In this document: positions 43,636 through 57,200 of the stretch, in pieces
Position numbering within the stretch: the first letter of the stretch is position 1
Layout of the letters: every line of letters starts with the position of its first letter
Made by a program: the position numbers and the translations under genes
Source of the DNA: Centroberyx gerrardi
Lineage: Eukaryota; Chordata; Actinopteri; Beryciformes; Berycidae
Direction of reading: 5' to 3'
Length of the DNA stretch: 64,000 nt
Assembly: GCF_048128805.1 (NCBI RefSeq)
Contig: NC_136010.1
Coordinates: 21,789,480-21,853,479 of the forward strand
Notes under the pieces: model-generated
Database searches by the model: none
What the model was told of the DNA's origin: nothing
Seen by the model: the letters and a program-made list of their open reading frames with translations, nothing else

Positions 43636-44320
43636 CTACCTAAGTCTCTCTCTCATTTTCTGTCTCTCTTAATAAGAAATTTTGAACGGTGATCCTACAA
43701 GATATTGTTCTCAGTATAGGACAGTAATCTCATAAAAAGGGTAATCTGTCATAACAACTATAATAAGGTAGTCATTAAATTACAGATCTGATTTGAAATA
43801 AGACAGATTTGAAATGAATTGGTGATTATACTCTTCATTACTAAGATCTATGACTTTTTGCTTGGGTGTAGGGAAATATGATTGTGTGATTATGGACACA
43901 AACATCCTTGAAATTATCGTTTATTGCTTAGGGCTTTATCGTTTCAAGCAGGTATTCAGTAATTTGTAAAGAATAATGAATAAAAAAAAAAAATTTCCAA
44001 CCCAAACTTTCCCTGAATTTGCCGAAAGATTCCTATTTGCCTGTGTGTCACACTGTCTACAGCTGGATGCTGCAGACCTGTTTGACAACAATCCCATTCT
44101 TCATTCTTCCTTCCTTCTTTCAGTCACATGCAGGTCTATACCAGGCTCACTGTAGGTGCACATTTTGCTCTGCCCATGTTAGACTAGCCTTCCCCCTATA
44201 GGGGAGTAGGAGTTTCTGCACATAACATCTGCATGCCTAGACTGGAGATCTGGTTGTGCTTGCTTGGTTGCCTGTTATTAAAATAAAGTTGATGGAAATA
44301 ACAAATGCGCAAATTTTACA
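37705..44320. other. Intergenic stretch between r3hdml and fitm2
   Basis: About 6.6 kb without a recognised gene. It contains a TTTCTC-type pyrimidine tract at about 37838-37872 and a long (TG)n microsatellite at 43575-43631. Scattered open frames of 60-140 codons show no family resemblance. Confidence 0.65.
43575..43631. repeat. (TG)n microsatellite
   Basis: An uninterrupted TG run of about 57 bp, seen directly. Confidence 0.97.
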
Positions 44321-44402
44321 GAATATTCTATTCTATTCTGTTATGATCTATTCTATTCTATTCTATTCTATTCTATTCTATTCTATTCTATTCTATTCTA
44401 TG
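44321..44402. repeat. (TTCTA)n pentanucleotide microsatellite
   Basis: About a dozen uninterrupted TATTC/TTCTA units follow a few imperfect ones. The array ends about 110 bp before the fitm2 start codon and about 65 bp before the CRE-like site. Confidence 0.97.
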
Positions 44403-44465
44403 CTGTTCTGTTCTGTGGGGAGGAATGACAAATACCGGCGAAACGCCTCATTGGTTAAACCGCAG

Positions 44466-44473
44466 TGACGTCA
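44466..44473. promoter_or_regulatory. fitm2: Perfect CRE palindrome in the fitm2 promoter
   Basis: TGACGTCA, the full cAMP-response element consensus bound by CREB/ATF factors, lies 40 bp before the fitm2 ATG. The spacing fits a proximal promoter or the start of the 5' leader. Use in vivo is not shown by sequence. Confidence 0.6.
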
Positions 44474-44512
44474 GAGCTCAGTCGCTCTTCTCCTACCGTC
44501 CGCATTGTCAAC

Positions 44513-45652
44513 ATGGCAGCAGTGGATGTCATTGTGGACAAGTTTGTGTCACTTTGGAGGATATCGGCTGTCCGACTGAACTTCCCTTGGGTCTTCTTGG
44601 TTATTTCATTCGTGGGATCAATCCTCAAAGAGTTACAGCTCGTCCCCGAGACGTATTTCAGTAGCAGCAAAAATGCCCTGAATATGTAAGTGAAGTGTGT
44701 TGGTATGTTAGCTAAGGTTAGTGTAGCTAACGTCAGTTAACGTTAGTTAAACTGTCTTGAACTTTAGGATGACTTGGTGTTGACCGTTGCTATGTCGCCC
44801 TGAAACGACCTTCAGGAATTCAGCATGATTTCCTGACTGTGTTGTAATGCATTTAGCAATGTTAGTCAGTTGAAATTAAATGGGTCAAAGGTAGCATTAT
44901 TGAGCTAGCCAAGTCAATGTAAGCTGCTTGCTGCTGTCAAATTTGTGTCAGGTCATGTGAGTGCATGTTCATGAATGTAGAGACATGATTAAGTCCTAAA
45001 TGAGTAGCTGACTGTAAACCTGTAACCCGTGTTCTCTCTCAGGTATTTTGTCAAAGTGTCCTGGGGCTGGACCTTGCTGCTGCTGACCCCCTTCCTCCTC
45101 CTCTCCAACTCCTCCTTCAACCGGAGTGTGTCCTTCCTCTGCCGGAGGCTGCTGTCTCTGGTGGTGGCAACAGCCATCTGGTACGTGTGCACCGAGACCT
45201 TCTTCTACATAGAAGATGCCACCGGCTCGTGCTTCGACACCAACGCCATGGACCTGATCAACGAGGAGTTCACGTCCAAAGCCAGCTGCAGGAGGGCCGG
45301 CTTCCACTGGCACGGCTACGACATCTCAGGACACTCCTTCATCCTGGCCTACTCCGCCCTCTTCATCGTGGAGGAAACGGCCCCCATGGCCTTCCTGAAG
45401 ACAGCCGGCCTGTCTGCGCTGCCGAGGGTCGTTCTCAACCTGCTGTACGTGGCCCTGAATATGATAGTGGTCATCTGGGTATGGATGTTTGCCTGTACCT
45501 CTGTTTACTTCCATGACCCGTCTCACAAGCTGCTGGGGACCTTGTGCGGGCTGCTGGGGTGGTACCTGACGTATCGGGTGTGGTATCTAAAGCCACTGTC
45601 ACCCGGACTTCCCCCGCAGCGCCAGCCAAAAGAACAGAAACAACGCGCCTAA
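44513..45652 (+). CDS. fitm2: Fat storage-inducing transmembrane protein 2
   Basis: Two coding exons, 44513-44685 and 45043-45652, joined across AT|G with GTAAGT and CTCTCTCAG borders; 783 nt, 260 aa (human 262). It is an ER membrane protein with about six hydrophobic segments (for example near residues 23-38, 62-80, 89-105 and 190-210). It keeps the residues known as the FIT2 active site: the His in GYDISGHSFIL and the His in VYFHDPSHK, typical of the lipid phosphatase/phosphotransferase fold. FITM2 hydrolyses acyl-CoA at the ER lumen side and is needed for normal lipid droplet budding. The upstream CRE and pentanucleotide repeat lie within 200 bp. The other close relative, fitm1, is less likely because the flanking genes match FITM2 in human. 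Confidence 0.96.
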
Positions 45653-46730
45653 GATGCAACCATACTTTCTCACTCAGTGTTATTGCCAATGTTAATGCCA
45701 TCCTCAAAACAACAACACTAAAGTTGGATGTTTCCGCCTCTCTGGGTCCAAGTTGACCACCACGCTATTTAAAGTTTTTCCTTCCATACAGAAAGGTCAT
45801 TTTGTACAGGGGGGATTGGCTTGCAGTCCCTGCATGGTGGTTGGCAGCTGCTGTTCCCAAAATGACTCTGGGTAATCTGAGATAAAAGCAAAGCATTGCA
45901 CTGCTGTCTGGCTTCAGCCTCTCACCTCTGGCCGCCCCAGTTCTCACGCTACAGCATCGTTCGTTTCATTGTTTGTTGCCGTATAATGCTTGATTTGTTT
46001 AAATGTAAATGGGTGAAATTAAATAATCCCTATTTTTAGATGTCTGAATGGGAACACTTGAGATTGTTTACAGTTGCAGTTGTATAGCACTGATGACTTG
46101 TATTAACCTACTTTGGCAGACCAATGAAGTTCAATATTTTTAATGCAAAGCTACCTTCAGAACAAATTCAGATACTGTAACTGCAGTAGACCTACATTTC
46201 AGACAGATTTTGCAGTCGTGCATGTAGAATTTTGAGGATCAGTAAATTTTTGTTTGTACATGGTTTTGGGTCATTATCCAATCCGTTTTTACCAACACTA
46301 CCTGTAATGTATGTTGACATGATAAGCTTGATAAAGATGAACTGATATGATAAAGATCATTTTAACATGTGCCATACATTATTGCTCTAGTAGTAGGCTA
46401 GCCCTACATGGTTTTACATTAGAGTATGTATTGTTTTCTTTTTGGTGCAAGAGAATAATCCTATTAAAATAGTTTTGATGGGGAATGTTTGTCTTTTTTA
46501 GATTGATAAAACTTACTTAAGTTAGGGAATACATTATGGAAAAGATGTTAGTTGTAATGTCAGGAGTAAATAAGAACTTACTGAAACCTTTCTTAAACTG
46601 TTTCATGTGTATTTTCATGGGATTTGTCAAACTACAAGGTCTACAGGAGCACAGCGGGTTTTGGCAAAAGAAAAACTGTTGGGATCTGAATATTCCATTT
46701 TCATCATTTATTTGTCATTGATGGCAACTG

Positions 46731-46736
46731 AATAAA
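46731..46736 (+). terminator. fitm2: Candidate poly(A) signal of fitm2
   Basis: AATAAA about 1.1 kb after the fitm2 stop. An ATTAAA variant occurs earlier near 46018. The gene gdap1l1 converges from the other side, so both 3' ends share 45.65-49.47 kb. Confidence 0.4.
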
Positions 46737-46749
46737 TTAAGGCTTATGA

Positions 46750-49467
46750 ACAAACATCATAAAAAGCACCATAAATAAATGCATATATATAAATATAAAA
46801 AATAAAAAGTAAAAAATAAAAAAATACTATTGTGAAATATAATGGCCACAAATAACAACTAGGATTTCTCAACTTGAATTCTTTGTGTGATCCACGACTT
46901 ACAGATCCAATCCTCAGGTGTCATGGTTAGGTCAGAAGAAGCAGTGGAGTCATTGTAACAAGGGTGCTTGCAATAATCAAAATATACAAGCGTTCACAAT
47001 GATAGGCTGGTCATGAAGTGAGATTTTTCCATTTTTCCTTAACATTTCCCCCCCCCGTGTCGTCTGTTGTTTGTCAGTTTACAAAATAAGTGAAAGTTTG
47101 ACGGTCTGAAAGTCAACAGAAAGAAAAAGACTGAGAAGAATGTTGACACACACTTCGGCTAATCCTATGGCTAAATCGAAACAGGAAATAGTACTGTACA
47201 CTTAGTGTCCGCTTGCTCACTTCCAATCTTGACAAATTCAGCTAATTTTTTAAAATCTTCTCATTTATGCCATTTACATCACTGCTGCTCTCATGCAAGA
47301 ATAGTTTGGAATCAAATTATGTTCCTCTTTCCTTTAATGCACATTACTTCTGTTCAAGCACACCGTATAAAGGATTGATTCCAAACCGTTAAACCTATGT
47401 GGCTCTACTGCACTCTCCATATAAAACATAAAACTGGATGAACTACAGCTTCTAAACTTCTAGAGGACTTTTCTTAATGAGAATCAGTGAGACTGAATTA
47501 TCAGATATTACACAGCTAAGAGACGCTGCTATTAAAGGAGTATTGATCATCGTCTTTGGTTAAACATTCTCTGCCCCACCAGCAGTGGGCTACTGAACCG
47601 TCTGCAGAGACTCTTCTGTGGCAATAGAAAACACAGAGCATCCTGCCGCAGATATTGGCCTCCTGTTTAAAAACTCAAGTTCACATAAACCATCCTGTTC
47701 ATGATCCAAGGCTTAGTTTCAGCTGAACAATAAACCCCTTTAATCACAGAATGTAAACCCTGTTCAAATTCAATATAAGTGTATGTTAGCCTTAAGCGTT
47801 TGGGCTGTGTATGTGCAGACAGAAAGAAACACTGTACTGTAGGTCCTTCAAGCTGAGCGGCTTGAGTCAGAGTTCCCATAAGAGGTTTAGTTTCTTTACA
47901 GTAAACAGTAAGAATGTCTGTACAACCAGTCATAAAACCAGAGACAAAAGAAGCTTACAACTCCAACCAATACTTCACATTATGAGTTAAAACCTATTGA
48001 GCTTCTGGAGCTGCATTATAACATGTTAAAGTTAAACCCTGGAGGTATGACTAAGAAAAGCAGAATGGCTCCCATAAAGGATAAATAGAGTGTGAAGCAA
48101 GAAAAGTACACTACATCAACAAACAACAAGACCAAGCCAGTGGATTGGCAAGGTTAGCCGGGGGAAAGGCTTTATCCTCGTCATGCTCCCTTTCGCCTTC
48201 AGATGAGTCAGCTTTTCTTCTCGTTTCACCTTTAAGCTCATTAAAAATTCAGTGTGGTAAAATAAATGGAACAATGTGTAATTATAAATATCTTCTGTAA
48301 AAACAATCTTGCGTCTGTCAGGAGTCAGGGACAAACAGCAGTCAAAATCCAGTGGTTCCTTGCTCAGTATTGCTGAGGGATGAACGGCTCGACCCCCTGA
48401 CCACCTCCAACATACTGACTGTACAGTGCAGGTGCTTCAAAGGTTACATTGAGAAACTTAACACTTAGACGTTTGTGGTTTCATGTTCGGTAGTGACTTC
48501 TCATCATAAATTCTGCCTCCGGGTGACACAAAATCCTCCGTGTCCACCCATCACGAAACGCTCACACAATAAGAAAGAACCCATGCAATGCAATACATTC
48601 TGGACCTATCACAACACTGCTGTGCCATAGATGCAGAATTTACAATATTACTACCAGTTCTGCCAAGTGTAACGTTTCAAACACCCGAGCTCCGGTTGCC
48701 TCAATAACATCTGAATTCCTGGTCGGTGACAGATAGAGTGACAATGAGTCCATGCAGCAGTGTGTGCTGCGTTTACTGTGTGCTGTGTAATTTACAGTGC
48801 TCTAAATGACCTGTCACTGTGAGCGCGCGTGTGTGCGTGTGTGTGTTGCTGTGTTTTGGGTGCACAGTTAGTGAACGTTTGCCTCCATCCTTCATCTCAT
48901 CTGGCAGTTTCTGGCAGCGCAGCGATTATCAGAAAGTATTTTGTCATGTAGAATCTCCTGGGGGTTTTACTGCGAAAACCCCCAGGTCAATGAAGGAGTG
49001 AAGAGCAATAGGTGAACGCCAATAGTATGAATAATGACTATAATTCAACCGTATAGTGACATGCAAAGGTCAGTTAACCCCTGTTGGTGTTACTGTGTAT
49101 GGTGATGCAACCTCATAACATTTTGTCTGGGTCTTCTACATTATGTGTGAAGACCATTAGGTTGAGATTTTCAGTATAACTGGACCTGATGCACGCCCCC
49201 AACAAAAGCTAAATGAGGACTTCCAGGCCTTAGACACAAGACCTGCAAGTTGCCAGAAATTAAACTAGATGAAGGCATTGATTACCAGAAAATGTGCTGT
49301 CAAGAATTCCTTGTTATGGAATGTTCTTAATATTCTTTGTTCACCCAGGTAAGTAATAGTGTTCTCTATATAGATTCATATGTTTTCCTGCAGTCATAAA
49401 ACATTACAGAAAAAGTTGAAACATCACACAAATTACACAGACATTGAACACAACAAGAGGGCATTCA
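46750..49467. other. Non-coding stretch between the convergent fitm2 and gdap1l1 genes
   Basis: No open frame with conserved composition was found. Part is probably the 3' untranslated region of gdap1l1. It has an A-rich simple stretch at 46770-46835 and a strong perfect hairpin at 48957-48986 (see findings). Confidence 0.55.
48957..48986. other. Perfect 12-bp inverted repeat with 6-base loop
   Basis: The arms CCTGGGGGTTTT and AAAACCCCCAGG are exactly complementary, with ACTGCG between them. It lies about 480 bp past the gdap1l1 stop codon, possibly in its 3' untranslated region. No T-run or other bacterial-type terminator feature is expected or seen. Confidence 0.85.
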
Positions 49468-51233
49468 CTACATGTATTTCTTTTTTAAAAACCAATAGGC
49501 AAAGTACCCCATCCCCCCGAGGGAGCCCATGAGAAAAGAGGCCCCAAAGAAGGATGGCGGCTTCTTTTTTACCATCCGGAATGCGTTGGGTAGAACCGCT
49601 GACAGCAGGGTCGTGTGGATGTCGCCCAAGACCTTGCGGAAAGCGTAGCGTTTTTGCACACGCACAAAAAAGGACTGCAGGTTGGGTCGGCTGCCGTCCT
49701 CCCAGTATTTCTTAGAAAGTCCCAAGAACTTGAGCCTGTGCAACAAGGCTCCGAGGCAGATATCAGCTAGTGTAAATTCAGGTCCACATAGCCACAACTC
49801 ACATTTTTGACCTGGCGAGAGAAAAAGAAAACACCATACCGTAACATGGGCTGGGTCTGAAATATATGAAACATGCGTCCATGATGGTGCCATGATGGTG
49901 CCATGATGATTTAAAAAACATAATCCTTAACATGTAAAATGTAATGAAAAGGTACAATGGCCATTGGTGCATACCTTGATACTCCAGTTTCCTCTTCTCC
50001 AGTTCGGCCTCCACTTGATCTAGAACCATGGCTAACTCTCCCAGAATTTTCTTCAGGTAGTTCACATTATCATGGTCCAAGATTTTTGCCTGTGGACACA
50101 AAACTTGCATCTCAAAAGCAAAACCAGGACCCATGCATAGTTTGATATATTATTTTCATATCATTCTATGTTAAAATAATGGTGTTAAACACAAACTACA
50201 TTTGCTTCAAATGCCTGGCCAACCTATAATGCTGCAAGGAAACAGCTACATTAGAGAAATGACAGCTGACATGTCATCTCACTGATAAAATGTCAGTTAA
50301 TACAAAACATTTATGACTTCCAGCACTTGAAGTACCTTGCATAATCCATAGTGCATTACAATAAAACATGGTAAAAAAAAAAAAGACTGAGCTGCAGAGT
50401 AGTATCTGAACATGCAGCAAGGTGCAGCCAAGCAGGACAAAAAGGGAAAAAAAAGAAACATGCTAGCAGGGTACACACTCATCCCTGGCTCATAGATTCC
50501 TATTCACATTACATAATACAGTGTTAAACCACACAATGTTTTCATTATAAAGTAGCCACAGTATTACAAGGTGCTGTGAGGTAACTCCAAGTGCTATCTG
50601 TTCAGTATCCTGTGTCACATCTTTTAATTCTTGTGAAGCAAAGCTCATTAATGGCATAACAATATGCATTAGTACAGTTGGATCTTTTCTCCATGCTGAG
50701 AAAAGAATATGATTTGAATATGAAGTATATTCAGGGCAAAGGTACTATGCAGTGATCTAGTATATGCACAGAATAGTACTTTCCCTTTTTAGCTCTTTAG
50801 TGGCGTTATGAGAGGGAAATGCTGCAGGCTTTTGAGTATGACATTTCTCATTAGCCACAGACCTGGGATTAGATTGCCTGGTCCAAGACTAACCGTGACA
50901 ATTAGTAAAATGAAACAATATCTGACCCAGGGTCAGCGTTTAGGGACAAGTCTGACTTGTAGTTGTCCATCACAAAATATAATCAGCTCCAGGAAGTAAA
51001 TGAGCCAATTGAGCCTTCGCAATAACAAGTCCTTTGTTACAGGTCTCTGCTCCTACAAAGTGCTGCCTCGCCCAGACACACAGAATTATAATATAATGAG
51101 GATTATATTCAATGCTGTATTTTCTTTCAACTCACCATGAGCTTCTTCTGCTTGGAGAGGTATGGTTCTGTCAACTGGGGCTCCTCATGGTCCAGCTTCA
51201 TCAGCTCCGATGCAGCATTGGCCAGGTGTCCTG

Positions 51234-51268
<35 letters not shown>

Positions 51269-54200
51269 CAGTCTCATAATGTCTTAATCTAGAAACATAT
51301 TCAGTTTGATAAAATGGATACTTGAACACTTTGATTATAGTTTTCTAATCCAATGTACTTTAAGGAAAATTTTGTGATTAATGGTATTTTTCCACTCAAT
51401 ATTGTACGTGAGCGCAACAGACAGCTGTAGTTACAAGTATAATATGCTGCCACACATAGCTCATTGTAGATATTATTATTGTAGACGCTTAATGGCTTTC
51501 CGGCTGGTTTTCAAAGTGCAGTGTCCCTGTATTTTTCACAGGACAGGCACTCAAGGGACCAATGTGCACAATCCTCCAAAGAGAGGCAAATATCCAACTA
51601 TTCAAAGAGCTTATTCTCATCTATGCTTCTTCCACACCCCCTTGAGGGCAGAGGGAGACACTCATTTTGTCAGTCTGTGGTAGCTATGGTTACCACATCA
51701 AGCCCATAAGCCCAGGAAAATTCCAGTCTCTTACACTGTTACATATCATCAATTTGTGATGTTCAGTGCATTCCAGGAGTTATTTTATGTGTGTTTAAGT
51801 GTGTGTTGCAATTAACTTTTTTGGTGGACCCACTTTTCCTCAACCTGCCTCATCTACTTCTACTTCAGTTAGTGATTTCCTACATATCCCAGAATTCCTT
51901 TCAGCAACCCCCAGAGAACAGGCCTGACTTGTTGCATCCAGCTGTTTTACATGTAGATGGAGAGAGTGATAGCAAGAGAGCAGAGAGTTTTTTTTCCAGA
52001 GAGTCACACTCCTTATTCATTAGCACAACATATCTTGTGACTGCACTGCATTCTGGTCTATTGAGGCTACTGTCAGTGGAGAAATTGGTCTCTCTCCTCT
52101 TCTACGATGGATTTCTCCCTGTATGATTGTTGAACCTCGGTGCAAATGGTGAGTCTAGACAGAAGTCCTCGCTTGATTCTGAGGGACTGACACCAAAACC
52201 TGTGTTTACCGTTGATGTTTTAGATAGCGGAAACATTTTCTGATATCAAACTCCACTGTAGCTGCACTGGAAATATCTTAAAGTTGTTGAGTTTGGCCAG
52301 TTAGATACAGCAATAAGAAATGTTAAAATGTTTTAGGGTTAATACAATCTTCAAAACCAGAAGTTTAAAATTTGATCAAAAGTCAGAGTAGAAGGTTCCA
52401 ATGTTCTTAAAAATACTCTGAAAAATGATTTTACATAAAAACATTAGTGGATCTTATTACACATAAACATCACTGGTGCATCCCTCCAATTAAATAAGCC
52501 ATCAGGTTGATTTAACAGATATTACACAGACTGACCATGGTTTCCCTGGATAATTAATTCTGCTGCAGAATTTTGGCCAGTCGAGCCCTTTGCTTTGATT
52601 TACAGGGCGAACCCATTACCTGATGGAGGGAGCAGAGCAGTTCAGACTGAAATGCTTAATATCTGCTGCTGGGCCATGGAGCTGATTACCTGGCATCACT
52701 GTGAGGTGCTGCGTTAAGGGTTTTTGGTATTGAACAGCATCGATTTACACAATATGTTAATCAGGTTGTGTACATAAAAGTAGGGATTTGTTTGCCATTG
52801 ATGTGGAAACTGTGAGAAAGATGAATAGTTATGCAGTCATGGTGCCTGTCTTCTTTTTGTTCCCACCGCAGAACCTCATTTATTCAAACTGCTTGTTCAG
52901 AAGAATGAAATGGTCAAAACACTCAAATGAATTGAAATTACACACTAACCATATAAATACACACAGAGGAGGAATAAAGAATTAACTACAGTAGGAAATA
53001 ACACGCTAGTGAGGTACAGACTCATAGATTCCCATCCAAACCACACACTTTCATCAGTCAACTAAATCTAAACATCAGTTTTGTATTTTTGTTAGCCTGT
53101 CATGATGATATCCATGTTGATTTGGCATATTTAGCTGTCTCTGTAGTGTTACTGTAATTGGTCAGAATGAACAACTTTGTAATGCTAACGGGCATAAAGA
53201 GAGTAATATCATTAGTGAGTTAACTATACTCCACAAGTACCTGTAGACCTACTGTATATGCATCTATTCACAATGTTAAACATGCATGCACACTATAATA
53301 CTATACTGTCACATATGTTTTGGTCATTATGCCCCATCAACAGACTAGTCATGTTCTACTCCATGAAACTCCTGAGGATGTACTGGGATGTAAAGAACAC
53401 AATTTGCATAGTTCAGCGTTATGATGCATACTTCATAATGTGATTATTTATTATCACATTATTATCTATTATACAAACTTGCTTGGATTCAGCCACTTTA
53501 ATTTTTAGCCGTGTCTGTGTCACAGCCACTTACAAGTTTCATGTAATTCAGGTCTGGCATTGTTTTCCTCTGAGAGGCCAGAAAAGTCAAGCTGGTTATC
53601 ATACTATTTTATAGGTCTTTATAGGAACAACGGGTTGGACAGGGCAAACTATCATGGACAAAGAAAGATTTTATACTATTGAAAGACCAATCTCCAATTA
53701 ATTTGGAGCAAATCCCAGTTCTAAACATCACTGAAAAACACTCCAGGGAGAGAAAGTTCAGGCTGAATAATAACACAAAGTAAAGTGTTAATTCATCACA
53801 CAATATCCCCACTATTCTTCATGCAATTCGTGCAGAATGCTGAACAATCATGCCCACACAATACGGTGAACTGGCTTCACTTACTACGTATTTCTGCGGT
53901 GGCGTACTTTGGGATCATGGAGTCAGTGGTGAGTTCTGGATGGAGGATACAGCCGTGTGTGTAAGCGTCCATGGGCAGGCCGTCCAGCAGCTGACGGTAC
54001 TGCTGCACGCGCTCGTGGAGAGGCGAGCCTGCATCGGGAATCAGCTGGGCCACCGTTTCTGAAGGCAAGACACCCACGTAAAAAAACATACAAAGCACTT
54101 TTTATGTACCTCAGCACCCATTAATAGCATTTTCTCCTCAAGACAAACACACAGACAAACAGTAATACATGGATTAAAGAAAAAGTGTAACCAAAAATGA

Positions 54201-57200
54201 AAAGACAAGTTGGACACTGGCATTCTTGGTACAGTATTTGTAAGTGCTTCATAACTTCACAGAACACCTGAGGTTCCTAGGCAACCTTCATCACGCTTGC
54301 AGCTACACAACTCCAAAAATAACACAACGCTCCATGCTTCAGCCATCAGATAGGCACACAGCATGGTAACTTAGTAACAGATCACACACACCCCTCCCCC
54401 TCTCTGTAACACACCACTGGTCACATATCACAAAGCCTGACGTCTTAAAAAGAAAAAAACACTGAGTCTATCTGAAAGGAAACTCCTCAACCATAACAAG
54501 CTCCTGAGAATCTGTATGGAGCGAGGAAAGCCAAGATAAAAAAAAAAAGTTTAGGCTAGGTACAGGTACAGGTAAACCTTATTATCAACAGAGAGGAAAT
54601 TTGTTTGCATTAAAATGATAGATGATAGATATCCAGATGAGCAAAAACACAACATACACAGTAATATAAGACAATAATTTCATTAAATACACGGGTTAAT
54701 TAGGTTGCGTTCTGGGCCCATTGCCCATTGGCCTGTTCTATTCTATCTATCTGCTGTGACCCAGGTTAAAAAGTGTTATTACTGACGGAGCAAACAAGCT
54801 TTTATATCTTGCCGTCCTCGTTCTGCGTGTGTGTTACAACTCAACAAGCAGGCTAGGTTAAAGCACGCTGCATGGCTGACAGCGACACTGAAAGGGAAGG
54901 TCAACGCTCGCCACAGTGACCCGCTGCCCAGAATCGGAGTTTAGAAAGAGAAAGGCAAGTGGAGAACACGACGAAGAGAGCTGTTATCTTCGTCCAGGGC
55001 CCAGCAGGCCAGGTCACAGCTGAGCAAAGTAGAGGGACGGCGTCGCTGACAAAAGAGCGATTGTCAGTTGGCTGCTTGAAGGATGTTCAATGCCGGGCCA
55101 ATGTGGAGGTTTGCGGAGGGTGGAGCTGCACCTGGCAGAGCTCCAGGAAGCTGAGTAATCAGTCCCAGGACCAGCAGGCCGACCTGGGCATGCCAGGAGT
55201 GGTCCTCTAGGTGGCCTGCTGCAGCGCTGGGGTGCATGTGTTAGATCACTACCTCAGCACCCGAGGGCCCACTCCAACCTGCACTGTATAGTCCAAAGAA
55301 CAAGCCAACGCTATGGTCTGACTCTTGCAGACAGCCATGCTCACTCAGAGTGAATGTGGCACAAATACAATACAAGAGCGACAGAGCCACTGATCGTTTC
55401 ATTATTCTCTGTCGGCTCTAGTGCAAAGCCACGCAGCAGTCCAAGAATTCAACTCTGACAGAAAAAGAACAAACAAATCACATGAGGCAAAAATTCCTCA
55501 GAGCCAGTTCTCTGATTGTCCATTAGAAGTGAGGGCTTTCACACAGCCCTCCACTGCATCTCAACAACAGGGTAAAGCAGCCTGAGTCGGCGCTGGGCTC
55601 CTATGTACTGGAGTAAGAATCTCTTTGCTGAGACATCTGCACTTTCCAGGCCAGCTGCAGCTCACACTGCCAGGATTCATTAGGGATTTAAACACAGAGA
55701 AAAAGCATTTCTGTAAATCTTATCCCCCCAGATTGACTTGTGGCTAAAAGCACATCAAGCTTGAGGTCTGGTTTTAAAAGCAGCATATGGTGGATTCATG
55801 TGACAATAAAGAGAGAAAACATGCAAACCTTATCCTCACTAGTGAATTACTTTTTGAAGGATGCTGGATGATATTACTGCTGCGTATTCAGGTCTCGATT
55901 TGAATACAAGTCCATATTAATTTATTCCAAAACAAACTAATGCAATTACCTGTACACAGCATAGTATCACATGGCTAAAATGAATGGGTTTGAGTGAGAA
56001 ATAGACATCAAACACCACTGTCAATTGTCTGCCCTATATCTGATTACTATTGAGCAACCAGTGGACCGTGTCTTCTGCTGCTGAAATCAGGAGTCAGCCG
56101 AAGCATCAAGCGTCTCTGCTTCGGATGAGTGAGCACAAACTAAACTAAGAGGAAGTTCTCCATCTATTGGCCGATTCTCAGCATCCCTCAGGCCTTTCCT
56201 GGATCCAGCCTCCCAGGACATTACATAACGCCATAATGTCTCCGCTAATGATTCTATAGGACATGTCACCCACAGATATAGCACAATACATACAGCTCAC
56301 AGGATCAGGATTCAATTACGCTGCCAAGACACAATGCCCTGTAGTATAGGCATCTTAACATGTTTGCTTATGCTGATGTACAGCGTGACGTTTCTGGCTG
56401 TTCGACCTGAATTTGAATCACTTTACTGGCTCACAATGCACATTTTCACATCTGGACACGTTTTTGTACATATGTTCCTCCATCTGTACAGCTGACAATG
56501 TGAGTAGCTGGTGGTAAATATTGCTTCTTTAAATCTGTCAAGGAAGATGCGATGCACACTCGCACATCTGTTTCTAACCTGTAAAATGGTCAAAGAAAGT
56601 GCTATAGCTTTATTTATTTGTTGGATTATCCCCAGTATGCTCTTTTGTCATAATTACTTCAATTCAGTATTTCAGTATTTCTTCTGTTCGTATTTATATC
56701 CTATTCTGCACCGCTGCAATGACCCAGTTTCCCCACGGGATCATTAAAGTTTCATCTAATCTAATCTAATCGCCAAGTATAATGAATGAACAGGAGTTTG
56801 TCTTGGCGATGTTGGTGCAAAGACACACCGACAACTTACAGAGTTTCACAGTACAGCACACACTGACACACACTGTACAATGACAGCAGATGGCCTTCAA
56901 TGGCCTCCACTGGTCTTTGCAACTAAGTGTTTGTGCACTTCAGCCTTGCAGACTCGACAATTGCAGCATGACTTTCTCTTTCGCTGTCTAGTCCGTCCAT
57001 CCTTTCACTCATGCTTTTATAAACAGCGGTTACACTTACGTATGAGAGAAAAGAGAGAAAAGACGTCAACAGCATTATTACTGTACCTCCCACAAAGTTT
57101 TTCTCTAGGTATTCTATGATCTGGTTGTAGTCGCTGACGATGGTGTCTCCGTGGATGAAGACGGGCACCTCCTCGCCCAGGTTCAACCTCATGAACCAGG

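Noticed and set aside
54959-55210. An 83-codon plus-strand open frame inside gdap1l1 intron 2
   Set aside because: GC-richer than its surroundings but with no recognised domain or splice partners. Kept only as a remark in the intron entry.
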